This document shows positions 33,507 to 42,898 of a stretch of 64,000 bases of DNA, in pieces. The stretch's first letter is position 1, and every line of letters starts with the position of its first letter. A model generated the notes under the pieces. The model did no database searches and was not told the DNA's origin. It was given only the letters and a program-made list of their open reading frames with translations. The stretch comes from Anaerolineae bacterium (GTDB taxonomy: Bacteria > Chloroflexota > Anaerolineae > Aggregatilineales > UBA2796), in NCBI GenBank assembly GCA_019637555.1, contig JAHBVK010000001.1, forward strand, positions 124,001 through 188,000, given 5' to 3'. The translations under genes were made by a program, and so were the position numbers.

Positions 33507-34631
33507 ATGAATTCACAGGAAGATCCTCTGCGTAAAGCAATGCGGAACAGTAAGCAGGGATTTACTCATCAACAGTCAGAGAGCGATCACAATCACGGCG
33601 ATGTTTTCCAAATGCTGTGGGACTGTCGCTTCTGTGGCACCAAGAAACTACTTGGGCTGGATCACCGTCATTGCCCTAATTGCGGTGCGCCACAAAATCC
33701 TGAATGGCGTTACTTCCCCTCTGAAGCTGACATCAAGTTCGTCACAGACAAGGATTACACATATTCGGGTGCAGATGTCATTTGTCCATTTTGTCAGCAA
33801 CCCAACAGTAAAGCCGCCAAATTTTGCGTCTCGTGCGGCGGCGATCTGGTCAATGCAAAGGATGCAGCGATCAAGGGGCGAATCGACTCCAAAGACGCCA
33901 AAAGCCAAGTCGACGATGTAGTGAAAGAGAAATTCGAGCGCGATCTGGGCATTCAGGCTAAACCGCAGAAACTACTTGGTGGCATTAATCCTGCTATCCC
34001 GATCATTTTGATCGTGGGCTTGATAATCGCCTGCATTGCTGGATTTATCTATCTGAACGGCAGCACCTATGAAAGCCGCTTGTCTGTCACCAGCGTAAAC
34101 TGGGAGACCGGTGTTACCATGCAGCAGTTGGTAGCACAATCAGGCAGAGATTGGCGCGATAGCGTCCCCGGCGGCGCGTATAATGTCTCCTGTCAACCCC
34201 AACAGCGTGCCTATCAGGAGTCGGTTCAAGTACAATGCGGTTACGATTTTGTTGATCAGGGTGATGGCACAGGCAAGCGTGTTCCCAAGTACTGTACCGA
34301 AACACAAACACGCTACGAAACCGATCAGATGTGTAGCTACACCGTCGATGTGTGGGTGACACTGAGAGACATCACCGCCAGCGGCGGCTTGAACGAACCG
34401 ATTGCAACACCAGTATTCTCAGCGCCAGTTGGTACGGGGCGTATCCGTCGTACTGGAGATTACCTGATATTACGCGTTAACTTCCGCGATACACAGGGCG
34501 GACAAGCCTACGAATACAATCCACAAACCGAATCAGAATGGCGCAGTTTTCGCGAAAACCAGCGTTTTTCCGTTCAAATCAATCGGCTTGGGATTGTGCA
34601 GTGGGAGACGCTTAAGGAAGTACGTGAATAG
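33507..34631 (+). CDS. Double zinc-ribbon membrane protein of unknown function
   Basis: 374 residues. Two zinc-ribbon units at the N-terminus: CRFCGTKKLLGLDHRHCPNC (~33-52) and a CPFC...CVSCGG pair (~88-110). A cytoplasmic linker follows, then one membrane helix (IPIILIVGLIIACIAGFIYL, ~175-195), and an outer domain of ~175 residues with several Cys (YNVSCQPQQ, VQCGYD, KYCTETQTRYETDQMC). The topology suggests zinc-binding domains inside and a disulphide-bearing domain outside. I do not recognise the outer domain. Stands alone, followed by the L,D-transpeptidase gene after 104 bases. Confidence 0.78.
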   Translation: MNSQEDPLRKAMRNSKQGFTHQQSESDHNHGDVFQMLWDCRFCGTKKLLGLDHRHCPNCGAPQNPEWRYFPSEADIKFVTDKDYTYSGADVICPFCQQPNSKAAKFCVSCGGDLVNAKDAAIKGRIDSKDAKSQVDDVVKEKFERDLGIQAKPQKLLGGINPAIPIILIVGLIIACIAGFIYLNGSTYESRLSVTSVNWETGVTMQQLVAQSGRDWRDSVPGGAYNVSCQPQQRAYQESVQVQCGYDFVDQGDGTGKRVPKYCTETQTRYETDQMCSYTVDVWVTLRDITASGGLNEPIATPVFSAPVGTGRIRRTGDYLILRVNFRDTQGGQAYEYNPQTESEWRSFRENQRFSVQINRLGIVQWETLKEVRE

Positions 34632-34735
34632 GCTATGCTGGTGAGTAACAACGATCAACCGAACGGTGAACGTAGGTCAGCAGGTTGTTGCGCATAGCCA
34701 AAGTCTCGTAAGATATTGCTACGTGACGTTAGCTG

Positions 34736-35800
34736 ATGGGGATGGCAACAATGTCTCGTTTGCGTTCAATTTTGATTGTAGTTTTGCTGGTTATGCCGTT
34801 CATGCAGCAGTTGAGTCCAGTTAGAGCCGCCGATTGTACGTTGGCTGGCACTCCCGGATGCATGCACGGCTTGCCAACTTTTCAATACGAGATGCTGCTA
34901 ACGGAGATGCTGGCACATCCGACGCCCGATGTACGCAGCTTGCCAGTCGATCAGGATGAAATCAAGAAGTTCTCTCTGTACAAAGTAGCAAAGGAAAACA
35001 TCACCTTTTACGATGCCCCTAACGGCAATCCGATTGGGACGTTGGATGCTGGCTTTAACTACCTTGATGTGCGTAGCCAACAAGGGGATTGGTACGAGAT
35101 TCGTGCTGGACAGTGGGTTCCGGCTTCAGTACTAACCCGCACCCGCGCCTCGACCTTCTCCGGAGTACTGATTGATCAACCGTTGACGCATACAATGGCA
35201 TGGATTCTGAAACCTGTTAAACCCAGCAGTATTCCCGGTCAAGATGCTGATGAGTCCATGCAACCACTTACGCGCTATACACGGGTCAACATTTACGCCA
35301 CCGTGAAGCTCGGGAACTGGGAGTGGTACCTCGTCGGTCCGGGACAATGGGTAGAACAACGAAATCTTGCCCGCGTGCTACCTATTGACAAACCAGTCGA
35401 GGTAAAAGGGCGCTGGGTCTCTGTCGATCTCTTTGAGCAGGTTGTTGTCGCCTACGACGGAGATCGCATGGTGTTCGCCACCCTGATCGCTTCAGGATTA
35501 CCCAAATGGCCAACGAATGAAGGCTTGTTCCGCATTTGGGCACGACTGCGAACCGATGCCATGTCGGGTGCAATGGGACAGCCAGATTTCTATTATCTGC
35601 AATCCGTACCTTATGTGATGTACTTCGATGGCGCAATAAGCTTGCACGGTGCCTACTGGCATGACGGTTTTGGCTACCGTCACAGTCATGGCTGCGTCAA
35701 TATGTCAGTCAGCGATTCACGCTGGCTTTACGATTGGACGGGTAATTTCTACGCCGATACGTGGGTGCGCGTGTGGAGCAGTGGGACGTATCAGGATTAG
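34736..35800 (+). CDS. Secreted L,D-transpeptidase (YkuD) with N-terminal SH3-like region
   Basis: 354 residues. A signal peptide (residues ~8-32, SILIVVLLVMPFMQQLSPVRA) is followed by two SH3-like segments (~80-135 with NITFYDAPNGNPIGTLD and ~170-210). The YkuD catalytic domain covers ~220-350 and ends in HGAYWHDGFGYRHSHGCVNM, with Cys320 in SHGC as nucleophile and the upstream His. The enzyme likely makes 3-3 cross-links or attaches proteins in peptidoglycan. Three in-frame ATGs occur in the first six codons (34736, 34742, 34751), so the exact start is open. Confidence 0.9.
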   Translation: MGMATMSRLRSILIVVLLVMPFMQQLSPVRAADCTLAGTPGCMHGLPTFQYEMLLTEMLAHPTPDVRSLPVDQDEIKKFSLYKVAKENITFYDAPNGNPIGTLDAGFNYLDVRSQQGDWYEIRAGQWVPASVLTRTRASTFSGVLIDQPLTHTMAWILKPVKPSSIPGQDADESMQPLTRYTRVNIYATVKLGNWEWYLVGPGQWVEQRNLARVLPIDKPVEVKGRWVSVDLFEQVVVAYDGDRMVFATLIASGLPKWPTNEGLFRIWARLRTDAMSGAMGQPDFYYLQSVPYVMYFDGAISLHGAYWHDGFGYRHSHGCVNMSVSDSRWLYDWTGNFYADTWVRVWSSGTYQD

Positions 35801-35809
35801 AGTTACTGC

Positions 35810-36649
35810 TTAGTGCACCTTCAACCAAGCGTAAATATCGTCCATCACGCGAACCTGCTCTGGCTCGTTTAAGATTTCGTGGTAGAGACCATCATAGATT
35901 TTGATGGTCTTATCTTTGCTGCTGACGCCGTCATAAATGATCTGCGCGCACTGTGGTTTGACCAGTCGATCCGCAGCGCCATGTAGGATCAGCGCAGGGC
36001 GATCAATCTTGCTGAGGTTATGTTTGGCATAGTCCACAGCAGCAGCGAGTTCCACGCCAACCCGAGCACTGATCTTGCCGCGAAAGACGAAAGGATCACC
36101 GTCGTAAGCCGCCACTACTTTAGGATCGCGGGAGATGGTTGTGGAATCCAGCTTCAATAAGCCTAATTTCGGCGCAATATTTCCTACCTGTTTGAGAACA
36201 CCTGTCACCAATGGGTTGAGTCCTTCGCCTACATCAAGCAGAGCTGCGGAAGTGATCAAGCCACTGATTCTCGGCGTATAGCGGATCACATAGTGCAGTG
36301 AGACTAAGCCTCCCATGCTGTGACCTAGTACATACAAAGGTAGTCCACGCAGGGTTGAGGGCAAACTTTTCACCAATTCATGTACGTCATCAACAATAGT
36401 ACTGAAACGCTCAAAGTAACCAAACGCCTTACCTTGGCTGCGTCCGTGACCTCGATGATCAGGAGCAACAACGATATAACCACGATCCGTGAAGTAACGT
36501 GCAACATGTCCATATCTTCCGCTGTGTTCGCCCAAGCCATGAATCAGGACAACGACTCCTTTGGCGGCGACACCGCTATCAGGACTCCACATCTGCGAGA
36601 ACAACGAAAAACCATCTGGCATCGTTAGTGGATTTGTTTGATGTTGCAT
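35810..36649 (-). CDS. Alpha/beta hydrolase, monoacylglycerol lipase type
   Basis: 279 residues. VVLIHGLGEHSGRYGHVARY at ~32-50 carries the oxyanion HG motif with the lysophospholipase/MGL-specific GEHSGRY, APDHRGHGRSQG follows, and the nucleophile elbow GHSMGG is at ~108-113. The Asp and His of the triad fit LILHGAADRLV and GLYHEILNEPE. This is the Hydrolase_4 (serine aminopeptidase S33) type. Convergent with the L,D-transpeptidase (9 bases). Confidence 0.9.
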   Translation of the reverse strand: MQHQTNPLTMPDGFSLFSQMWSPDSGVAAKGVVVLIHGLGEHSGRYGHVARYFTDRGYIVVAPDHRGHGRSQGKAFGYFERFSTIVDDVHELVKSLPSTLRGLPLYVLGHSMGGLVSLHYVIRYTPRISGLITSAALLDVGEGLNPLVTGVLKQVGNIAPKLGLLKLDSTTISRDPKVVAAYDGDPFVFRGKISARVGVELAAAVDYAKHNLSKIDRPALILHGAADRLVKPQCAQIIYDGVSSKDKTIKIYDGLYHEILNEPEQVRVMDDIYAWLKVH

Positions 36650-36707
36650 GAGACACTACTTATTTTCGGTAACGCTGCTAGAATTGCAGCAAGGCGATCA
36701 AGCAATC

Positions 36708-36735
36708 TTGATCGAACGAAAGACTATTCTAGGAT
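36708..36735 (+). promoter_or_regulatory. Promoter of alpha/beta hydrolase gene at 36755
   Basis: TTGATC (36708-36713), a 16-base spacer and TAGGAT (36730-36735). The predicted start near 36742 is 13 bases before the ATG at 36755 and downstream of the more distal in-frame starts, which supports the shorter gene model. Confidence 0.55.
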
Positions 36736-36754
36736 TGTAACCGATAAGAGCATT

Positions 36755-37537
36755 ATGTCGATTCCTGTACAATTGCACTATACGGAACAGGGCAGCGGGA
36801 CACCATTAATCCTGCTGCATGGCTTTCCACTAAGCAGCATAATCTGGCGCGAGCAGGTGAATCGTCTGAGCGATCAAGCTCGCGTGATCACTCCCGATCT
36901 ACGGGGGCACGGGCGCAGCCCCAGCAGCGATGACATCTATGAGATGGAACTGCTGGCGCGCGATGTGGTAGAACTAATGGATACGCTGGAGATCCCTCAA
37001 GCTGTCGTTATGGGTCACAGCATGGGCGGTTACGTGGCGTTAGCATTAGCTCGCATTGCGCGTAATCGTTTGAAAGCACTCGGTTTGATCGCATCGCAGT
37101 CCGCGGCTGACAGCGAAGAGGCTCGACAAAATCGCTACAAGTTAGCAGAACGTGTAGTCAATGAAGGCAGTATCGCCGTCGCAGAATCCATGCTGCCGCG
37201 TTTATTTGCACCGGGCGAACATGAAGATGACACGATGGTGGAAACCGTAAACACGGTTATGCTCAATACTCGTCCCCAGACGTTGATCAACTCACTGAAG
37301 GGAATGGCAGTACGCACCGACTCGACGCCGCTGCTCGGCACTTTCGATTTCCCAGTGTTGATAGTGACAGGTGATCAAGATGCCATCATTCCACTACAAA
37401 AAGCGGAACAAATGGCTGCGGCGTTGAAGAATGGCACTTTAGTAACTATCGAGAATGCGGGACACATGACAATGATGGAACAGCCACAAGCAACATCATT
37501 GGCGATCCGCAACTTTATAACCGAACTTAGCGGCTAA
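36755..37537 (+). CDS. Alpha/beta fold hydrolase
   Basis: 260 residues from ATG 36755, chosen over a TTG at 36638 because the fold begins at IPVQLHYTEQGSGTPLILLH and a promoter lies between the two. LILLHGFPLSSIIWREQ (HGF oxyanion motif), TPDLRGHGRSP, nucleophile GHSMGG (~90-95), Asp in LIVTGDQDAIIPL, and His in ENAGHMTMMEQP. Typical of the 3-oxoadipate enol-lactonase/haloperoxidase-like branch; substrate unknown. Convergent with the histidine kinase gene (7 bases). Confidence 0.9.
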   Translation: MSIPVQLHYTEQGSGTPLILLHGFPLSSIIWREQVNRLSDQARVITPDLRGHGRSPSSDDIYEMELLARDVVELMDTLEIPQAVVMGHSMGGYVALALARIARNRLKALGLIASQSAADSEEARQNRYKLAERVVNEGSIAVAESMLPRLFAPGEHEDDTMVETVNTVMLNTRPQTLINSLKGMAVRTDSTPLLGTFDFPVLIVTGDQDAIIPLQKAEQMAAALKNGTLVTIENAGHMTMMEQPQATSLAIRNFITELSG

Positions 37538-37544
37538 CACAGGC

Positions 37545-39107
37545 TTACTCCAGTAGAGGTAGCCAGAAGTGGAAGGTAGACCCTTTGCCTTCCACACTGC
37601 TGAACCAGATTTGCCCACCGTGCCGTTCGATCACTTCCTTAACCAAACTCAATCCAACGCCCGTTCCCTCAATATGCTCGGTTGCCGATTGAACGGCGCG
37701 AAAATACGCCTGAAAGATTTTATTCTGTTCAGATTTGGGGATTCCAAACCCGTTATCTGCCACTGAGAAGTAGAACCGTTCATCCTCAGTACGTACATTC
37801 AGAGTAATGGTCCCGCCGTCAGGTGTGTACTTGATGGCGTTGCTGAAGAGATTATTCATGGCTTCGCGTAGCTGCCCAAAATCACCACGTAAGGGACGCA
37901 AATTCGGCTGAATCTCACGAATAAGGTTATGGTGATGCAAGCGCACACCATCCTCGTTATCTTCTAGTACTGCCAACACCAATTCGTTGGGATCGATGGG
38001 AACGCGCTTCATCGCCCCTTCGCGCTCAGATCGTTGCGAATCGAGCAGGGTGGCGATCAATGTCTCCATACGGGTGATGACCCGATGCATATTCTCGATA
38101 TAGGTAGGATCTGGCACGGTATTCTGGCTGATGTCATAGCCTAGCAAGTCCAGATAGCCAACCAGTACACCCAGCGGATTCTTCAGATCGTGCGACGCCA
38201 TCTGGATCATGTGCGTTTTCAGGCGTGTGAGATCCTTCAAGGTGGTGATATCATGCAAGACCACTACATAACCACCTACTTGCTGTTCCTGCTGGTTGAG
38301 CTGCTGCACCGTTACAGTAAAATCCTTGAACAAAGCAGCAGATCGTAAATCAAAACTGACCACACCACCTTTGTAGCGTGAGCTTTGTAATTCATCCTTG
38401 GCTTGCTCGATCAGTGCTTTGAACATCTGCTCTGGTGGTACTTGATGCAGCGGCTTACCCACAAAGTCATCTGTGTTCTCGCCGATCAATGCGCGTGCGG
38501 CGGGATTCATCAGCTTTATCCGCCATTCATGATCTACTACAAGCAAAACATCCGAAATGCTGTTCAGCACTCCTTCGAGCTGGCGCTGTTGTGCCTGCAC
38601 ACGATTAAATAATTCGGCGTTACTGAGCGACGCACCCGCCTGGTTTGTCGCTGCCTCGACAATACGCAAGGAGCTGAGATCGAATTGGTTTGGTGCTGGA
38701 TGTTCCAGCGTCATAACGCCACGCAATGCGCCTTCGATGAAAACGGGAACACAGATTGCAGAGCGGACGCGCAGCTTGTCATCCAAAACCAACCAGCGCG
38801 GGTCGATTGCAGTATCGTCGATTAACGCCGATTCCTGATTAGCGATTACCCAGCCAGCCACACCTTTTTGCAACACACTCATAGACACACGTGAGCGTGC
38901 TTCCGACGAAAGCTCCCGCGCAGAAATGAATTGTTGAAGCTCCTGTCCACTTTCATCAAACAGGAAGAAACTTCCATTCGTCGCACCAACTGCATCTGCC
39001 GTCAGCCGAACGATGCCGCGAAGCACCTCTTCAACATCTAAGGAGTTAAGCAGTTGTGCGATTTGGATAAGTGAGTCGAGTTGACGGATTTGTGGAGCAT
39101 CCGTCAT
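37545..39107 (-). CDS. Soluble sensor histidine kinase (GAF-PAS-HisKA-HATPase)
   Basis: 520 residues from ATG 39107 (AAGGA 10 bases upstream); an ATG at 39146 adds 13 residues without a ribosome binding site. An N-terminal GAF domain (~20-170, GVAGWVIANQESALIDDTAI is characteristic), a PAS domain (~180-295, DVLLVVDHEWRIKLMNPAAR), HisKA with phospho-acceptor His in MIQMASHDLKNPLGVL, and an HATPase domain with N-box NNLFSNAIKYTP, G1 DNGFGIP and G2 GTGVGLSLV. No membrane segment, so it senses an internal signal or a small ligand via GAF. No response regulator gene is adjacent. Confidence 0.92.
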   Translation of the reverse strand: MTDAPQIRQLDSLIQIAQLLNSLDVEEVLRGIVRLTADAVGATNGSFFLFDESGQELQQFISARELSSEARSRVSMSVLQKGVAGWVIANQESALIDDTAIDPRWLVLDDKLRVRSAICVPVFIEGALRGVMTLEHPAPNQFDLSSLRIVEAATNQAGASLSNAELFNRVQAQQRQLEGVLNSISDVLLVVDHEWRIKLMNPAARALIGENTDDFVGKPLHQVPPEQMFKALIEQAKDELQSSRYKGGVVSFDLRSAALFKDFTVTVQQLNQQEQQVGGYVVVLHDITTLKDLTRLKTHMIQMASHDLKNPLGVLVGYLDLLGYDISQNTVPDPTYIENMHRVITRMETLIATLLDSQRSEREGAMKRVPIDPNELVLAVLEDNEDGVRLHHHNLIREIQPNLRPLRGDFGQLREAMNNLFSNAIKYTPDGGTITLNVRTEDERFYFSVADNGFGIPKSEQNKIFQAYFRAVQSATEHIEGTGVGLSLVKEVIERHGGQIWFSSVEGKGSTFHFWLPLLE

Positions 39108-39306
39108 AGCGTAGTATTCCTTAGGATGTAGATGTTCAACAGCCATATAATGCAGTGTTTGATTATGTCACAAAGTAGCACTATCGAGTAGTGTATGCCA
39201 TTAAGCATCAGATTGACCTACCTATTTTGGGGCTGTACTTATCGTTCAGTCGGCATAAACGCACAAAAGGGGCGGTAGAGAGATAAGTTTGCGATCAGAG
39301 AAACCC

Positions 39307-40731
39307 TTATTTTGAACTCACGTCTGCTGTGCCGCTGACCGATGCTGCTTCACGTAACGCGATGCCGCCGATCTGTGATGCGAGTGTTGTTTCCTTTTCT
39401 CCTTCGATCACGACAGCAACAACGGCAGCACTACCATCTGACAATTCGATGAAGCCAATAAACCAAGAGTTAGCATTGACGCCTGTATAGGCGAAGCTGG
39501 CATGTCCATAAATCGTTAACGAGTCTTGTTGCGCTGCCTTAGCTGCCCCATCGATTACCGAACGTCGCATCGCCTCGCGAATTTGTGCAGCCACGTCAGT
39601 CGAGATCACGGCGTGTTGCTCCGTTACCGTATTGATCGGCTGCCAATCCGTTGCTCCATGAATGCGAATCCCATCAACTAGATAGGGGGTCACTGTATTG
39701 CCTTGATTGGCAATAGTAACTGCAACCAACGCCATTTGCAGTGGTGTTACCGTCAAATCGCCTTGCCCACTAATCTGCGCTCGCAGGCGCGCGGGATCGC
39801 GAAAATTGGTTAGCGGAGTGGGACTGCGACCTGTTACTGTACCAAATTTAACCAACGTTGGTGCTTGCAGTAAGCCGAAGGTGTCGAACATCTCTTGAAC
39901 TTCACCGGGAGCACTCATCGCCGCATCTACAAATGGGGGTGGGCAGGCTTGTGCGTAGGCTTCGATCAAGGTGGAAGGATTGACACTGCCAGCACAGCCG
40001 AGCGTGAGTCCGTTGAATTCAAGCGGTTGATCAGCGTCAATCACCGTTTGATCTATTGGTGTCTGCGCGGTGAGCATAGATGCCAGAATAATGGTTTGTA
40101 ACGCGCCGCCTGGTTGATAAATTCCCTGAGTTACGCGGTTAAGCAATGGTGCAAACGGATTCAGGCGTAAGTTGTCGTATGTAGCATCTAGTTGATTTGG
40201 ATCGTAACCGGGCAGACTCACCAGTGCGCGCACCGCACCGCTTGGAGCATCAAGTACAACTACAGCACCGGGCTTCCTGCCCAGCGCGGCGGTGATCGCT
40301 TGCTGAAGTGGCAGGTCGATGGTCAGCCTTACATCGCTGCCAATTTGCTGCTCGTGGAGCCAATCCTGTACAAAGCTCAAATTTCCGCGCAGTTCGTCAT
40401 CGAAGGCGGCTTCGACGCCACCTACGCCATAACGCAAGCTGTAATAGCCAACCACGCTAGCGGCTTCTGGATATGGGTAATCACGTCCCATAATCGGCTT
40501 ACCAGAAACTGATTTGCCTATTTCTATTGACTCAGCAAGTATGGTTCCGTGCCGATCTACGATTAGACCACGTTGAATAGCGCGTTCCGCCTCTATAAGG
40601 CGGGGGTTATCGGCACGGGCAAGAAGTGAGCTGTATTCTAGCCCACTCCACTGGGCGAGGCTGATGATTACAATTGCAAAACAGAGTAATAATCCCATCG
40701 TGAAACGCCGCATACTCTGTCCCAAATTCAT
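39307..40731 (-). CDS. Penicillin-binding-protein-fold transpeptidase homologue, probably catalytically dead
   Basis: 474 residues. One N-terminal membrane helix (MGLLLCFAIVIISLAQ), then a class B/PbpA-like layout: a short linker domain with RGLIVDRHGTILAES, LTIDLPLQQAITAALG, and the transpeptidase fold with AVVVLDAPSGAVRALVSLPG. The active-site motifs are lost. Where SxxK should follow YxPG the sequence is G209-A-L-Q212; where KTG should precede the NxWFIGF segment it is H410-A-S; the SxN region reads A-C-P. The downstream GQGDLTVTPLQMALVAVTIA segment is intact, so the fold is kept. It overlaps the RodA/FtsW-type gene by 4 bases. A scaffold or regulatory partner of that glycosyltransferase is the likeliest role (inference). 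Confidence 0.87.
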   Translation of the reverse strand: MNLGQSMRRFTMGLLLCFAIVIISLAQWSGLEYSSLLARADNPRLIEAERAIQRGLIVDRHGTILAESIEIGKSVSGKPIMGRDYPYPEAASVVGYYSLRYGVGGVEAAFDDELRGNLSFVQDWLHEQQIGSDVRLTIDLPLQQAITAALGRKPGAVVVLDAPSGAVRALVSLPGYDPNQLDATYDNLRLNPFAPLLNRVTQGIYQPGGALQTIILASMLTAQTPIDQTVIDADQPLEFNGLTLGCAGSVNPSTLIEAYAQACPPPFVDAAMSAPGEVQEMFDTFGLLQAPTLVKFGTVTGRSPTPLTNFRDPARLRAQISGQGDLTVTPLQMALVAVTIANQGNTVTPYLVDGIRIHGATDWQPINTVTEQHAVISTDVAAQIREAMRRSVIDGAAKAAQQDSLTIYGHASFAYTGVNANSWFIGFIELSDGSAAVVAVVIEGEKETTLASQIGGIALREAASVSGTADVSSK

Positions 40732-42011
40732 GGTCGCGCATCCTCGCTTAAAACTAGCAGTAAACCCACCGCGACGAAACTCATCAACAATGAGCTACCG
40801 CCGTAACTGAGCAGTGGCAACGTGACACCAGTCAGCGGAATCAGTTTGAGTGTTCCACCAATGATCATCAAACTCTGAATACCGAGTAGGGCACTCAAGC
40901 CAGCCGCTAACAGCGCACGGAACGGGCGATCTTGCAGCCGAAGTGCAAGCCGCAAACCGCGAATCACCAGCACAACGATGCAGGCGACCACGATCAGCGC
41001 ACCTAACAAACCCCACTCTTCTGCTAGAGCTGCAAACACAAAATCGGAATGTACGACAGGGATATAAGAAGGCGATCCTTGCCCTGCGCCCTGTCCGAGT
41101 ATCCCTCCCGCGGCAAAGGCAAATAAGCTTTGCACAATTTGATACGCACGATCGCTTGCTTCGGGCCAAGGATTCAGCCAGATGTCGATACGTAAGCGCA
41201 CCACCGGAAAGCGCCAGTATGCGAACAATCCTGCCAGCGCCAACATAGCAAAGCTGCCAACCACATAGATAAGATTGCCACTTGCGATGTAGAGTATGGT
41301 CACGAAAAGGAGGAAAAACAGGGTGGCTGTGCCTAAATCTTGCTGCCATAGTAGAATGACGATGCAAAAGCCCCACATGAACAGCAGTGGCAATAAAAAA
41401 CTGAGTGAAGAATGTGGCATTCCCTGCTTTTCAGCAATGTAGCTTGCTAGAAACACCACTAAGATAATCTTTAGCGATTCCGAAGGTTGGAAGTAAACAT
41501 CAGCGATGCCAAGCCATAGGCGCGGACCTGCCCCGGAAGGGTTGCTGCCGAGCACGATAGTTAGTGCCAGCAGCAGCAAGCCACCGAACAGCCATAGATA
41601 ACGGTAATGACTCAACCAGCGTAAATTGCGCGGCGCGTAAGCTAGAGCGCAGAGTACTGCTGCTGATACAACTAGCCAACCGATCTGGCGCATCGCGAAA
41701 AACGGTTCGAGTCTAGCAATCATTTCCAATCCCCAGCCACTTAACAGCATGGTGATGGGAAATAAGAAGGGATCGCGGTTAGGTAAGCGCCACGATAGAA
41801 CAACATGACCAACACTTGCACAGATCACCCAAATGCCAGCGCCAATCAGCAGCGGCAGTCTTTCTGGTCTGGCACCAAGTAGAACCAAATGCGCGGTTAA
41901 GACGAACAAACCGGCAACGCTCAGTAGCAGCCGTTCTCGCACCGCGCTGGACGCCAGTATTGACTCGTCAGCGATGGGTAACTGCGTTGAGGTAGCCGGT
42001 TCCGCCCGCAT
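40728..42011 (-). CDS. FtsW/RodA/SpoVE-family peptidoglycan polymerase (SEDS protein)
   Basis: 427 residues with about 10-11 membrane helices. Conserved SEDS features are GPRLWLGIADVYFQPSESLK (the GxxxW..xGxxxxQPSE-type motif near the catalytic Asp region), QQDLGTATLFFLLF with the conserved Asp, and the final TGVTLPLLSYGGSSLLMSF, the family signature. These proteins polymerise glycan strands from lipid II and normally act with a class B PBP. The neighbouring PBP-like protein is predicted inactive, so a different cross-linking partner may be used. The gene lies 6 bases downstream of mtaP. Confidence 0.92.
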   Translation of the reverse strand: MRAEPATSTQLPIADESILASSAVRERLLLSVAGLFVLTAHLVLLGARPERLPLLIGAGIWVICASVGHVVLSWRLPNRDPFLFPITMLLSGWGLEMIARLEPFFAMRQIGWLVVSAAVLCALAYAPRNLRWLSHYRYLWLFGGLLLLALTIVLGSNPSGAGPRLWLGIADVYFQPSESLKIILVVFLASYIAEKQGMPHSSLSFLLPLLFMWGFCIVILLWQQDLGTATLFFLLFVTILYIASGNLIYVVGSFAMLALAGLFAYWRFPVVRLRIDIWLNPWPEASDRAYQIVQSLFAFAAGGILGQGAGQGSPSYIPVVHSDFVFAALAEEWGLLGALIVVACIVVLVIRGLRLALRLQDRPFRALLAAGLSALLGIQSLMIIGGTLKLIPLTGVTLPLLSYGGSSLLMSFVAVGLLLVLSEDARP

Positions 42012-42017
42012 CAGTGA

Positions 42018-42884
42018 TTACGTACCATAATACTTGCCAACGATTGGGCGCAGCTTTTGTGATGTAGCCGCAGGAATGCGATCCTTGGCTGTAGTCAATG
42101 CCATTGCCAGAGCCGAATCACAAGAGCAGGTGAAACTTGCGGCAGCAATCTTCTCTACTGCCTTGATCACCGATTGCTGTGCCAATGTGATGTTCGCCGC
42201 AAACTGATTCATCACCATTTCGCTGCTAACCGGCTCGTCGTGCCAAACGTCATAATCGGTGACGTGTGCCATCACCGCGTAATGCATCTCAGCTTCACGT
42301 GCTAGATAGGCTTCCGGTGAAGTGGTCATACCAATAATGGAAAAGCCCAACTGTCGCCAGACTCTACTTTCACCGCGTGTACTAAACCGTGGTCCTTCGA
42401 TGGTAATTGATGTGCCACCACGATGTACTGTTGCACCTGCTTCTTCACTTGCGCTAGCTAAAACTTCACTCAGCGATGGGCAAAATGGTTCCGCTACACC
42501 CACGTGCGCCACTAAACCATCTCCAAAAAAGGTGCGTCCCCGCTCATCTTTGGTGAAATCGAACAATTGATCGGGAACAACAATATGACCCGGCGCTAGT
42601 TTTTCATCAAGAGAACCGCAGGCGCTAACGGCAATTACATGCTCAACGCCAAGTGTTTTGAGCGCAAAAATATTGGCGCGATAAGGAACTTCCGAAGGGG
42701 TATGAATATGTCCGCGTCCATGACGAGGCAGAAATGCCACCCGATTTCCGCGCAAATTTCCCACGATAATCTTGTCGCTGGGTGCGCCGAATGGAGTATC
42801 AATGGCGAGTTCGCTGACCTCCGTAACTTCAGGCATCGCGTATAGACCCGATCCTCCGATCACCCCGATGCGTACTGGCTCCAT
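42018..42884 (-). CDS. mtaP: S-methyl-5'-thioadenosine phosphorylase
   Basis: 288 residues. The purine nucleoside phosphorylase fold shows IGVIGGSGLYAMPEV at the N-terminus, FLPRHGRGHIHTPSEVPYRA (phosphate site), ALKTLGVEHVIAVSACGSL, YEGPRFSTR-equivalent TIEGPRFSTRGESRVWR, and GMTTSPEAYLAREAEMHYA, all typical of MTAP. It cleaves methylthioadenosine to adenine and methylthioribose-1-phosphate for methionine salvage. It sits inside an operon of FHA and cell-wall genes (14 bases from the FHA gene, 6 from the SEDS gene), an unexpected location for a salvage enzyme. Confidence 0.92.
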   Translation of the reverse strand: MEPVRIGVIGGSGLYAMPEVTEVSELAIDTPFGAPSDKIIVGNLRGNRVAFLPRHGRGHIHTPSEVPYRANIFALKTLGVEHVIAVSACGSLDEKLAPGHIVVPDQLFDFTKDERGRTFFGDGLVAHVGVAEPFCPSLSEVLASASEEAGATVHRGGTSITIEGPRFSTRGESRVWRQLGFSIIGMTTSPEAYLAREAEMHYAVMAHVTDYDVWHDEPVSSEMVMNQFAANITLAQQSVIKAVEKIAAASFTCSCDSALAMALTTAKDRIPAATSQKLRPIVGKYYGT

Positions 42885-42898
42885 GCGAAATAGTGCTC

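Noticed and set aside
40795..41376. A 193-codon open frame on the minus strand in another phase.
   Set aside because: It overlaps the SEDS gene out of frame, with Arg/Cys/Ser-rich translation typical of a shadow.
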